A stretch of DNA of 64,000 nt, taken from assembly GCF_003259315.1 (NCBI RefSeq), contig NZ_QLLT01000005.1, positions 1 through 64,000 on the forward strand. The letters run 5' to 3'. Origin of the DNA: Kitasatospora sp. SolWspMP-SS2h (lineage in GTDB: Bacteria > Actinomycetota > Actinomycetes > Streptomycetales > Streptomycetaceae). The notes under the pieces were generated by a model. The model worked only from the letters and a program-made list of their open reading frames with translations, did no database searches and was not told the DNA's origin. The position numbers and the translations under genes are program-made. Of the stretch, positions 26,460-33,282 are shown one piece after another. How positions within the stretch are numbered: the first letter of the stretch is position 1; every line of letters starts with the position of its first letter.

Positions 26460-26530
26460 AGCGCTCCGCATCCCCCGTCGGAGCGACAGACCGACGCCGG
26501 GCAGCTCCCCCCGTGGCTGCCCGGCGTCGT
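26460..26530 (+). ncRNA. 6C small RNA
   Basis: Two adjacent hairpins each present a C-rich loop. CGCTCCG-CATCCCCCGT-CGGAGCG (26462-26485) has a 7-bp stem and a loop with five consecutive C. A 13-bp stem GACGCCGGGCAGC / GCTGCCCGGCGTC (26493-26528) has the loop TCCCCCCGTG with six C. This two-hairpin, six-C arrangement is the actinobacterial 6C RNA motif (B11 in Mycobacterium tuberculosis), a small RNA linked to cell division and stress. It lies in the intergenic region between DUF3099 and a small cysteine-rich gene. CATACT at 26449-26454 is a possible -10. The second hairpin is also its terminator. Confidence 0.82.
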
Positions 26531-26542
26531 CATGCCCGGACA

Positions 26543-26548
26543 TAGGAT
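26543..26548 (+). promoter_or_regulatory. -10 hexamer, leaderless spacing
   Basis: TAGGAT ends 7 bases before the ATG at 26556, immediately after the 6C RNA terminator. Confidence 0.6.
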
Positions 26549-26555
26549 CGACCCC

Positions 26556-26804
26556 ATGGACACCCCCGCGCACCCCCTCTTCGGCACTCCCCCCGGCGGC
26601 CCCGAGACCCCGGCGGGCCCCCCGAAGTGCTCCGCCAAGGGCTGCCGCGACCTCGCCACCTGGTCCCTCCGGTGGAACAACCCCAAGCTCCACACCCCCG
26701 ACCGCCGCAAGACCTGGCTCGCCTGCGACACCCACCGCGACCCGCTCAGCCAGTTCCTGGCCGTCCGCGGCTTCCTCAAGGACACCGAGCCCTTCTCCGG
26801 CTGA
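26556..26804 (+). CDS. Small cysteine-rich protein of unknown function
   Basis: An 82-aa soluble protein conserved in Streptomyces, where it is sometimes labelled 'acetone carboxylase' without support that I can see. Possible metal ligands are the pair C-x4-C in CSAKGCRDLATW and C-x2-H in LACDTHRD, with SQFLAVRGFLK near the C-terminus. The spacing suggests a small zinc-binding fold. The ATG at 26556 sits 7 bases after TAGGAT, with no ribosome site. The 37-codon extension to 26445 would be read through the 6C RNA and is rejected. Confidence 0.75.
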   Translation: MDTPAHPLFGTPPGGPETPAGPPKCSAKGCRDLATWSLRWNNPKLHTPDRRKTWLACDTHRDPLSQFLAVRGFLKDTEPFSG

Positions 26805-26820
26805 GCGGTCGGGAACCCGC

Positions 26821-27807
26821 TCAGCCGCCGATCGCCGACATCGGCCGCTCCGGCTGGTGGAACTCCGGCTGGTCGATGCCCGCGCCCGCCTTCTTGCCCC
26901 ACATCGCCGCCCGCCACAGCTCCGCCAGCTCCGCGTCGTCCGCGCCGTCGCGCATCGCGCCGCGCAGGTCGGTCTCCCCGGTCGCGAAGAGGCAGTTGCG
27001 GACCTGGCCGTCGGCGGTGAGCCGGGTGCGGTCGCAGGCCCGGCAGAACGGGCGGGTCACCGAGGCGATGACGCCGACCGTCGCGGGCCCGCCGTCGACC
27101 AGCCAGCGCTCGGCGGGGGCCGCGCCGCGGGCGGCGGGCTCGGGGGTGAGCGCGAAGCGGGCCCGGAGCAGGTCGAGGATCTCCTCGGCGGTGACCATCC
27201 GGGTCCGGTCCCAGCCGTGCTGGGCGTCCAGCGGCATCTGTTCGATGAAGCGCAGCTGGTAGCCGTGCTCGACCGCCCAGGCGAGCAGGTCGGCGGCCTC
27301 GTGGTCGTTGACGCCGCGCATCAGGACGGTGTTGAGCTTGACCGGCCGCAGCCCGGCGGCCTCCGCGGCGGCGAGGCCGTCCAGGACGTCCTGGTGGCGC
27401 CTGCGGCGGGTGAGCCGGGCGAAGGTCCCGGGGTCGAGGGTGTCGAGCGAGACGTTGACCCGGTCGATCCCGGCGTCCCGCAGCGCGCCGGCCACCCGGG
27501 CCAGGCCGATGCCGTTGGTGGTGAGCGAGAGGTCCGGCCGGGGTTCGAGCGCGGCGCAGGCCGCAACGATCGGCACCAGCCCGGGCCGCAGCAGCGGTTC
27601 CCCGCCGGTGAAGCGGACCTCCCGGACGCCCAGCGAGCCGACCGCGAGGGCGACCAGCCGGACGATCTCCTCGTCCGTCAGCAGGTCGGGCTTGCCGAGC
27701 CAGCTGAGCCCCTCCTCCGGCATGCAGTAGGTGCAGCGCAGGTTGCACCGGTCGGTGAGCGAGACCCGCAGGTCGACGGCCCGCCGGCCGTAGGTGTCGA
27801 GCAGCAT
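26821..27807 (-). CDS. moaA: GTP 3',8-cyclase MoaA (molybdenum cofactor biosynthesis)
   Basis: A 328-aa radical-SAM enzyme starting molybdopterin synthesis by cyclising GTP to 3',8-cH2GTP. The radical-SAM cluster is C21, C25 and C28 (RCNLRCTYC), with the SAM-binding GGEPLLRP. The second C-terminal cluster Cys lie in RPFCRACDRTRL and VRNCLF. The protein ends in Gly-Gly (MSAIGG), required for activity in characterised MoaA. The length is typical. It stands alone, with other moa genes elsewhere. It converges with the small cysteine-rich gene across 16 bases. Confidence 0.96.
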   Translation of the reverse strand: MLLDTYGRRAVDLRVSLTDRCNLRCTYCMPEEGLSWLGKPDLLTDEEIVRLVALAVGSLGVREVRFTGGEPLLRPGLVPIVAACAALEPRPDLSLTTNGIGLARVAGALRDAGIDRVNVSLDTLDPGTFARLTRRRRHQDVLDGLAAAEAAGLRPVKLNTVLMRGVNDHEAADLLAWAVEHGYQLRFIEQMPLDAQHGWDRTRMVTAEEILDLLRARFALTPEPAARGAAPAERWLVDGGPATVGVIASVTRPFCRACDRTRLTADGQVRNCLFATGETDLRGAMRDGADDAELAELWRAAMWGKKAGAGIDQPEFHQPERPMSAIGG

Positions 27808-27835
27808 CCCGGCCCGCCTCTCTGCGAAGAGCCCA

Positions 27836-27867
27836 CTGGCCCGACCGCCGTTCGGCGGTCGGGCCAG
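27836..27867 (-). terminator. Strong hairpin, likely the actP terminator
   Basis: Perfect 14-bp stem CTGGCCCGACCGCC / GGCGGTCGGGCCAG with a 4-base loop. It lies downstream of actP on the minus strand but is separated from the actP stop by the palindromic element at 27872-28034. Confidence 0.75.
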
Positions 27868-27871
27868 CTTA

Positions 27872-28034
27872 GGCCCTGTCCGGTTGATCTTGTCGGATCA
27901 GCGTGCGGCGTCGGGCGCCCGGCTGGGAGTGCCGGCGGAACGCCCTCGTACTGGGTGTACTCGGGTGTTTCGCCGGTGCTTCCAGCCGGGATGATCCGGC
28001 GTCGCACGCCCGGCAAGACCGGCCGGACAGGGCC
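27872..28034. mobile_element. MITE-like 163-bp palindromic element
   Basis: The ends are perfect 12-bp inverted repeats GGCCCTGTCCGG / CCGGACAGGGCC. The arms stay complementary for about 75 bases on each side (for example GCGTGCGGCGTCGG against GCGTGCGACGCCGG, and CCCGGCTGGGAG against CCCGGCTGGAAG), around a short GTAC-containing centre. There is no coding capacity. The ends resemble terminal repeats of IS5-group elements in Streptomyces as I recall them. I see no clear target-site duplication. It sits between actP and its probable terminator. Confidence 0.7.
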
Positions 28035-28070
28035 AGCCGGGCTTCCGGGCGCCGCCCGGGAGAAGTCGGC

Positions 28071-29681
28071 TCAGTGCGCGCCCAGGCCGGTGAGCGAACG
28101 GACCTCCAGTTCGGCGTACTTCGCCGGGTCGGCCTTCTCCCGGGCCAGGTAGGTGCCGATCACGCCGGCCAGGAAGCCGACCGGGATGGAGACCAGGCCG
28201 GGGTTCTCCAGCGGGAACCAGGAGAAGTCGCTGTGCGGGAAGAGCGAGGTCTTGGGGTTGCCGGAGACCACCGGGGAGAAGACCACCAGGGCGACCGAGG
28301 TGACCAGGCCCGCGTAGGTGGAGGCGACCGCGCCGGTGGTGTTGAACCGCTTCCAGAACAGCGAGTACAGCAGGGTGGGCAGGTTGGCGGAGGCGGCGAC
28401 CGCGAAGGCCAGCGCGACCAGCGCGGCGGCGTTCAGCTTGTCGGCGAAGATCGACAGCAGGATGGCGACCGCGCCGATCGCCACCGCGGCGAACTTGGCG
28501 CTGGCCACCTCCTCCTTCTCGGTGGCCCTGCCGCGCCGGATCACGTTGGCGTAGAGGTCGTGGGCGAAGGAGGACGAGGAGGCCAGGGTGAGTCCGGCGA
28601 CCACGGCCAGGATGGTGGCGAAGGCGACCGCGGAGATCACCGCGAGCAGCACCGCGCCGCCGGTGGTGCCGGCGCCGCCGCCGAGGTGCTCGGCGAGCAG
28701 CGGGGCGGCGGTGTTGCCGGACTTGTCGGCGGCCAGCGCCGTGCGGCCGACCAGCGCGGCGGCGCCGAAGCCGAGGGCGAGCGTCATCAGGTAGAAGACG
28801 CCGATGATGCCGATCGACCAGAGCACCGACTTCCGGGCGGTGCGCGCGGTCGGGACGGTGTAGAAGCGGACCAGGATGTGCGGCAGCGCGGCGGTGCCGA
28901 GCACCAGGGCGATGCCGAGGCTGAGGAAGTTGAGCTTGGTGGTGCCGTTGGCGCCGTAGCGCAGGCCGGGTTGCAGGAACTTGTCGCCGCTGCCGCTGGC
29001 CTTGGCGGCCGAGCCGAGCAGTTCGGACAGGTTGAAGTGGAACTTGGCGAGCACCAGGACGGTCATCAGCCCGGCGCCGAGGATCAGCAGCACGGCCTTG
29101 ATGATCTGCACCCAGGTGGTGCCCTTCATGCCGCCGATGACGACGTACAGCACCATCAGGGCGCCGACCGCGACGATGGTCCAGCGCTTGGCGGCGTCGC
29201 TCTGGGCGCCGAGCAGCAGCGCGACCAGCGAGCCGGCGCCGACCATCTGGGCCAGCAGGTAGAAGATCGACACCACGATGGTGGAGATGCCGGCGGCGGT
29301 GCGCACCGGCCGCTGGCGCATCCGGAAGGCCAGTACGTCGGCCATGGTGTAGCGGCCGGAGTTGCGCAGCGGTTCGGCGACCAGCAGCAGGGCGACCAGC
29401 CAGGCGACCAGGAAGCCGATCGAGTAGAGGAAGCCGTCGTAGCCGGCCAGCGCGATGGAGCCGGTGATGCCGAGGAAGGACGCGGCGGACATGTAGTCGC
29501 CGGAGATCGCCAGGCCGTTCTGGAAGCCGGTGAAGCCGCGGCCGCCGGCGTAGAAGTCGGAGGCGTCCCGGGTGCTGCGGCCGGCCCACAGGGTGATGCC
29601 GAGGGTGGTGAGGACGAACAGCCCGAACAGGGACATGATCAGGGTGCGGTGGTCGCTCGCGGAGGTGGCCAGCTGCGTCAT
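28071..29681 (-). CDS. actP: Cation/acetate symporter (SSS family)
   Basis: A 536-aa sodium:solute symporter of the ActP type with about 13 membrane segments. Typical residues include GRGFTGFQNGLAISGDYMSAASFLGITG near the start, GGMKGTTWVQIIKA, LGTAALPHILVRFYTVPTAR and FATILAVVAGLTLASSSSFAHDLYANV. ActP takes up acetate (and glyoxylate/pyruvate in some species). The ATG overlaps the DUF485 stop by 4 bases (ATGA), the standard actP arrangement. A Crp-type site lies upstream of the operon. The protein ends with a short cytoplasmic tail. Confidence 0.94.
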   Translation of the reverse strand: MTQLATSASDHRTLIMSLFGLFVLTTLGITLWAGRSTRDASDFYAGGRGFTGFQNGLAISGDYMSAASFLGITGSIALAGYDGFLYSIGFLVAWLVALLLVAEPLRNSGRYTMADVLAFRMRQRPVRTAAGISTIVVSIFYLLAQMVGAGSLVALLLGAQSDAAKRWTIVAVGALMVLYVVIGGMKGTTWVQIIKAVLLILGAGLMTVLVLAKFHFNLSELLGSAAKASGSGDKFLQPGLRYGANGTTKLNFLSLGIALVLGTAALPHILVRFYTVPTARTARKSVLWSIGIIGVFYLMTLALGFGAAALVGRTALAADKSGNTAAPLLAEHLGGGAGTTGGAVLLAVISAVAFATILAVVAGLTLASSSSFAHDLYANVIRRGRATEKEEVASAKFAAVAIGAVAILLSIFADKLNAAALVALAFAVAASANLPTLLYSLFWKRFNTTGAVASTYAGLVTSVALVVFSPVVSGNPKTSLFPHSDFSWFPLENPGLVSIPVGFLAGVIGTYLAREKADPAKYAELEVRSLTGLGAH

Positions 29682-30055
29682 TCGGCGGCCTCCTCGGCCA
29701 CGGCGGTGTGGTCGGCGGACTGGGCGGGCAGCGTGGCGTCGGCGCGGCCGCGGATCACCGCGGCCCGCGGGTCCAGTTGCCGGTCGGCGAACCGGGCGTA
29801 CCAGGCGGCGATGGCGAAGGTGCTGACGAACTGCAGGATGCCGAGCACCAGCGCGAGGTTGACGTTGCCGGCGACCTTGGTGCTCATGAAGCCGGGGGCG
29901 TAGCAGCTGAGCAGGACGTACAGCAGGTACCAGAGGACGAATCCGGCCGTGACCGGGAATGCGAAGTTCCGGAAGGAGCTCCGCAGTTGCCGGAACTCCG
30001 GTGACTCCTCGATACGTTGGAACGACTCGGGGAGGGAATCGGGCGGGGGTGCCAC
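29678..30055 (-). CDS. DUF485 membrane protein (YjcH-like, actP partner)
   Basis: A 125-aa inner-membrane protein of the DUF485 family that regularly precedes actP. The family core PEFRQLRSSFRNFAFPVTAGFVLWYLLYVLLS is followed by a second segment (NVNLALVLGILQFVSTFAIAAWYARFA), so there are two membrane helices. The tail is polar. The GTG at 30055 has AGGAGA 7 bases upstream. Family function is unproven, though coupling to ActP suggests an accessory subunit. Confidence 0.9.
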   Translation of the reverse strand: MAPPPDSLPESFQRIEESPEFRQLRSSFRNFAFPVTAGFVLWYLLYVLLSCYAPGFMSTKVAGNVNLALVLGILQFVSTFAIAAWYARFADRQLDPRAAVIRGRADATLPAQSADHTAVAEEAAE

Positions 30056-30101
30056 GCGGGGGTCTCCTGACGTCTTCGGTGCGACGGACGATCAGATGGA
30101 C

Positions 30102-30115
30102 GTGAGTGACGTCAC
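30102..30115. promoter_or_regulatory. Crp-type operator upstream of DUF485-actP
   Basis: GTGAGTGACGTCAC matches the Streptomyces Crp consensus GTG-N6-GNCAC exactly and is a near-palindrome GTGA-N6-TCAC. It lies about 50 bases upstream of the DUF485 start codon. Carbon-source control of acetate uptake by Crp is a reasonable inference. Confidence 0.6.
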
Positions 30116-30129
30116 ATTGAGTGCGCTGC

Positions 30130-30158
30130 ATGCTAGATCCAGGAGCGGGTGGCGAGAA
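30130..30158 (-). promoter_or_regulatory. Possible DUF485-actP promoter
   Basis: On the minus strand TTCTCG (30153-30158) and TAGCAT (30130-30135) are 17 bases apart. If this is the promoter, the Crp-type site lies just downstream of the start, where binding would repress. Confidence 0.4.
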
Positions 30159-30199
30159 GCTTCCCCACGCGATGTGGCCGAAAACTGACCGGAACACGC

Positions 30200-30232
30200 C
30201 ACCGGGGCGGCCGTTTTGCGGCCACCCCGGTG
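30200..30232 (-). terminator. Terminator of the alcohol dehydrogenase gene
   Basis: CACCGGGG.GGCCG / CGGCC.CCCCGGTG, 13 paired bases with one mismatch and a TTTTG loop, 37 bases past the dehydrogenase stop. Confidence 0.7.
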
Positions 30233-30268
30233 TGATGATCGTTCAATTACCCCTGTTCGGGGGCGGGT

Positions 30269-31312
30269 TCAGAACGCGATCCGGACCTTCAGCGCCGTCC
30301 GCTCGTCCATCGCCCGGTACCCCTCGGGCACCCCGTCCAGGCCCACCGTGCGGTCGAACACCGCGCCCGGGTCGATCGCGCCGGAGAGCACGTCGGGCAG
30401 CAGCTCGGGGATGTACGCCCGGGCCGGGGCCACCCCGCCGACCAGCCGCACGTTCCGGTTGAACATCTGGCTGATGTCCACGCCCGCGCTGCCGCCGTGC
30501 GGCACGCCCACGTAGCCGACCGCGCCGCCGTCCCGGGCGATCGAGAGCGCGGTGCGCATCGACTCCTCGGTGCCCACCGCCTCCAGCACCGCGTGCGCGC
30601 CCTGCCCGCCGGTCAGCTCGCGCACCGCCTCCACCGCCGCCTCGCCGCGCTCGGCCACCACGTCGGTGGCGCCGAACGAGCGGGCGATAGCGGTGCGGCC
30701 CTCGTGCCGGCCGAGCGCGATGATCCGGCCGGCGCCGAGCCGCTGCGCGGCCAGCACGCCGCACAGCCCGACCGCGCCGTCGCCGACCACCGCGACCGTC
30801 GCCCCGGGCCGCACGCCGGCCGAGACCGCCGCGTGGTGCCCGGTGGACATCACGTCCGACAGCGCCAGCAGCCCGGGCAGCAGCTTCTCGTCCCCGGCCG
30901 CCTCCTTGGGCAGCTTCACCAGCGTGCCGTCCGCGAACGGCACCCGGACGGCCTCACCCTGCCCGCCGTCCGACCCCGGGGTGCCCCAGAACCCGCCGTG
31001 CGGGCAGGAGGTCTGCAGGCCCTCGCGGCAGTACTCGCACACGCCGTCCGACCAGACGAACGGGGCCACCACCAGGTCGCCGGCCGCGAAGCCGCGCACC
31101 TCGGCGCCGACCTCCTCGACGAAGCCCAGGAACTCGTGCCCGATCCGCTGCCCGGGCTGCCGCTTGGCCACGCCCCGGTAGGCCCACAGGTCGCTGCCGC
31201 AGATGCAGGCGTTCAGCACCCGCACCACGGCGTCCCCCGGCCGCTCGATCCGGGGGTCGGGCACCTCCTCGATCCGGATGTCCTGGGGGCCGTGGATCAC
31301 GGTGGCGCGCAT
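30269..31312 (-). CDS. Zinc-dependent alcohol dehydrogenase family protein
   Basis: A 347-aa medium-chain dehydrogenase. Catalytic zinc ligands are in CICGSDLW (C38) and GHEFLGFVEEVG. The structural-zinc lobe is reduced to CEYCREGLQTSCPHGGF (three Cys), and the nucleotide site is VVGDGAVGLCGVLAAQ. The pattern (IGHEFLG, GQGEAVRVPFADGTL) resembles the glutathione-independent formaldehyde dehydrogenase/threonine dehydrogenase-like group. The substrate is not assigned. The ATG at 31312 has GAAGGA upstream. It is transcribed toward the actP operon but ends in its own terminator. Confidence 0.9.
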   Translation of the reverse strand: MRATVIHGPQDIRIEEVPDPRIERPGDAVVRVLNACICGSDLWAYRGVAKRQPGQRIGHEFLGFVEEVGAEVRGFAAGDLVVAPFVWSDGVCEYCREGLQTSCPHGGFWGTPGSDGGQGEAVRVPFADGTLVKLPKEAAGDEKLLPGLLALSDVMSTGHHAAVSAGVRPGATVAVVGDGAVGLCGVLAAQRLGAGRIIALGRHEGRTAIARSFGATDVVAERGEAAVEAVRELTGGQGAHAVLEAVGTEESMRTALSIARDGGAVGYVGVPHGGSAGVDISQMFNRNVRLVGGVAPARAYIPELLPDVLSGAIDPGAVFDRTVGLDGVPEGYRAMDERTALKVRIAF

Positions 31313-31420
31313 GGGGGAAGTCCTTCGGTGTACGGGTGCCACGGGTGTCTGCACCCGCGTTTCCACTGTAAGCCGGGGCCGTCCCGGGCTATTCCGTCCG
31401 GTGCCGCCCGCCGTTCCCCG

Positions 31421-31426
31421 TAAAGT
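31421..31426 (+). promoter_or_regulatory. -10 hexamer, leaderless spacing
   Basis: TAAAGT lies 8 bases before the ATG at 31435. Confidence 0.55.
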
Positions 31427-31434
31427 GGTGCCCC

Positions 31435-32430
31435 ATGTACGCGCCATTCCCCACCTCGCCGTTCCCGGCACCGCGCACCGGCCCCGGCGGGGGCGCCGGG
31501 CGCGGTTTCGCGGTGGTCGACGTGGAGACCACCGGTCTCGGCCGCTCCGACCGGGTCATCTCGGCGGGCGTCTACCAGCTCGACCCGGACGGCGAGATCA
31601 CCGACCACTGGTACACCCTGGTCAACCCCGAGCGGGACCCGGGACCGGTCTGGATCCACGGCCTGACCAGCGAGACCCTGGCCGGTGCGCCGACCTTCCC
31701 GGAGGTCGCCGCGGAGTTCGCCGAGCGGCTGCGCGAGCGGGTGCTGGTCGCCCACAACGCGCTGTTCGACTGGAACATGATCTCCCGCGAGTTCTCCCGG
31801 GCCGGCCTGCGCGCCCCGGTCGAGCAGCGGCTGTGCACCATGGTGCTGGCCCGCGACCTGCGGCTGCCGCTGCCCAACGGCAAGCTCTCCTCGCTGGCCG
31901 CCCACTTCGGGGTGCACCAGCGCCAGGCCCACCACGCGCTGGACGACGCCCGGGTGCTGGCCGAGGTGTTCCGCCCCTCGCTGGAGCTGGCCCGCAGCGG
32001 CGGCGTCCCGCTGCCGCTGACCGCCTGCGTCGCGGTCACCGACCTCGGCGAGGACGCGTCGGCGTCCGCGACGGCCGCCGGCCCGGCCCGCGGCTCCTGG
32101 GGCTCGTCCTACCGCCCCGGCCGCAAGCGCCCGCCCTGCCCGTACCCGAACCCGGGCCGCTGGGCGGACGGCTCCCCGCTGGTGCAGGGCATGCGGGTGG
32201 CGATCACCGGCGACACCGCCACCGACCGCGAGCTGCTGGAGGACCGGGCCACCGAGGCCGGCCTGCACGTCGCCTCCTCGGTGAGCCGGCTCACCAGCCT
32301 GCTGGTCACCAACGAGCCGGCCTCGTGGAGCGGCAAGGCCCGCAAGGCCCGCGAGTACGGCACCCCGGTGGTCGGCGAGGACGCGTTCCTGCAGCTGCTG
32401 CGCGAGGTCGCGCCGCACCCCGGTGCCTGA
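31435..32430 (+). CDS. DEDDh 3'-5' exonuclease with BRCT domain (DNA polymerase III epsilon-like)
   Basis: A 331-aa exonuclease. ExoI is VVDVETTGL (D29, E31), ExoII is HNALFDWNMI, and ExoIII is HHALDDARV, completing the DEDDh set. The C-terminal third (about 240-325) is a BRCT-like domain with GMRVAITGDT, EAGLHVASSVSRLTSLLV and YGTPVVGEDAFLQLL. The same exonuclease-BRCT layout occurs in other actinobacteria. It may proofread or act in repair, as DnaE-type polymerases in this group carry a PHP proofreading domain. The start fits leaderless spacing. Confidence 0.9.
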   Translation: MYAPFPTSPFPAPRTGPGGGAGRGFAVVDVETTGLGRSDRVISAGVYQLDPDGEITDHWYTLVNPERDPGPVWIHGLTSETLAGAPTFPEVAAEFAERLRERVLVAHNALFDWNMISREFSRAGLRAPVEQRLCTMVLARDLRLPLPNGKLSSLAAHFGVHQRQAHHALDDARVLAEVFRPSLELARSGGVPLPLTACVAVTDLGEDASASATAAGPARGSWGSSYRPGRKRPPCPYPNPGRWADGSPLVQGMRVAITGDTATDRELLEDRATEAGLHVASSVSRLTSLLVTNEPASWSGKARKAREYGTPVVGEDAFLQLLREVAPHPGA

Positions 32431-32448
32431 CCCGGCGGTAAGGGGGAT

Positions 32449-32454
32449 TAGCGT
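32449..32454 (+). promoter_or_regulatory. -10 hexamer of the SURF1 gene, leaderless spacing
   Basis: TAGCGT ends 7 bases before the GTG at 32462 and overlaps an upstream in-frame GTG (32453), so it favours the GTG at 32462 as start. Confidence 0.55.
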
Positions 32455-32461
32455 GCCGGGT

Positions 32462-33259
32462 GTGTACCGATTCCTGCTGTCCCCGCGCTGGGCGGTCGTC
32501 GTCCTGGTGGCCGCGGTGCTGGTCCCCACCATGATCAAGCTGGGCTTCTGGCAGTACCACCGGCACGAGGCCCGGGTGGCCCGCAACGACCTGGTGGCGC
32601 GGAACCTGGGCAGCGAGCCGGTCGCCTTCGACTCGCTCTCCACCCCCGGCTGGTCCGTCCCGACCGGCCAGGTGTGGCGCACCGTGACCGCGAGCGGCCA
32701 CTACGACACCGGGCACGAGGTGGTCATCCGGGGCCGCACCGAGCCCGACGGCTCCACCATCGGCTACTTCGTGGTCACCCCGCTGGTGCTCGCCGACGGC
32801 AGGGGCTCGGTGCTGGTCAACCGCGGCTGGGTGGAGTCCGCCGCGGACGCCGCCAGCCTCCCGGACGTCCCCGCCCCGCCGTCCGGCGAGGTCACCGTCA
32901 CCGGACGGCTGCGCGCCGACGAGACGTACGCCTCGCTGGGCGTGAAGAACCGCGGCGGCCTGCCGGAGCGGATGTTCAAGGTGATCAACACCGCTGAGCA
33001 GGCGAAGTACGCGGGCACCACCGTGCTCGGCGGCTACCTGGAGCTGTCCTCCTCGCAGCCCGCGGCCGGCCCCTCCCCCGAACCGCTCGCCGAGCCCGGC
33101 CACTCCGACATCGGCCCGCACATGGCGTACGCCGTCCAGTGGTGGCTGTTCACCGCGCTGATCCCGGTCGGCCTGGTGGTGATGGCCCGGCGCGAGGCCG
33201 GGCAGGACGCGGCCGGGCGGGCCGCGCCCGCCGACGGGCTGGTCGGCACCGCCGGCTGA
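32462..33259 (+). CDS. SURF1 family cytochrome oxidase assembly protein
   Basis: A 265-aa protein with two membrane helices at its ends (about 10-28 and 215-235) enclosing an external domain, the SURF1/Shy1 layout. Conserved parts are LGFWQYHRHEARVARND, the GxYdxxxEVVIRGR strand, LVNRGWVE and the C-terminal PHMAYAVQWWLFTALIPVGLVVMARRE. SURF1 helps insert haem a into aa3-type cytochrome c oxidase. I chose the GTG at 32462 (MYRFLLSPRW), which is the family's usual N-terminus and lies 7 bases after TAGCGT. The start at 32423 overlaps the exonuclease gene. Confidence 0.9.
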   Translation: MYRFLLSPRWAVVVLVAAVLVPTMIKLGFWQYHRHEARVARNDLVARNLGSEPVAFDSLSTPGWSVPTGQVWRTVTASGHYDTGHEVVIRGRTEPDGSTIGYFVVTPLVLADGRGSVLVNRGWVESAADAASLPDVPAPPSGEVTVTGRLRADETYASLGVKNRGGLPERMFKVINTAEQAKYAGTTVLGGYLELSSSQPAAGPSPEPLAEPGHSDIGPHMAYAVQWWLFTALIPVGLVVMARREAGQDAAGRAAPADGLVGTAG

Positions 33260-33282
33260 ACGGCGCCACCGACCGGACGGCG

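Noticed and set aside
26445..26804. The longer 119-codon version of the small cysteine-rich protein
   Set aside because: Its first 37 codons are the 6C RNA. A -10 hexamer sits 7 bases before the internal ATG.
27908..28034. Short open frames within the palindromic element (possible transposase remnants)
   Set aside because: Too short and without transposase motifs; the inverted-repeat structure explains the sequence.
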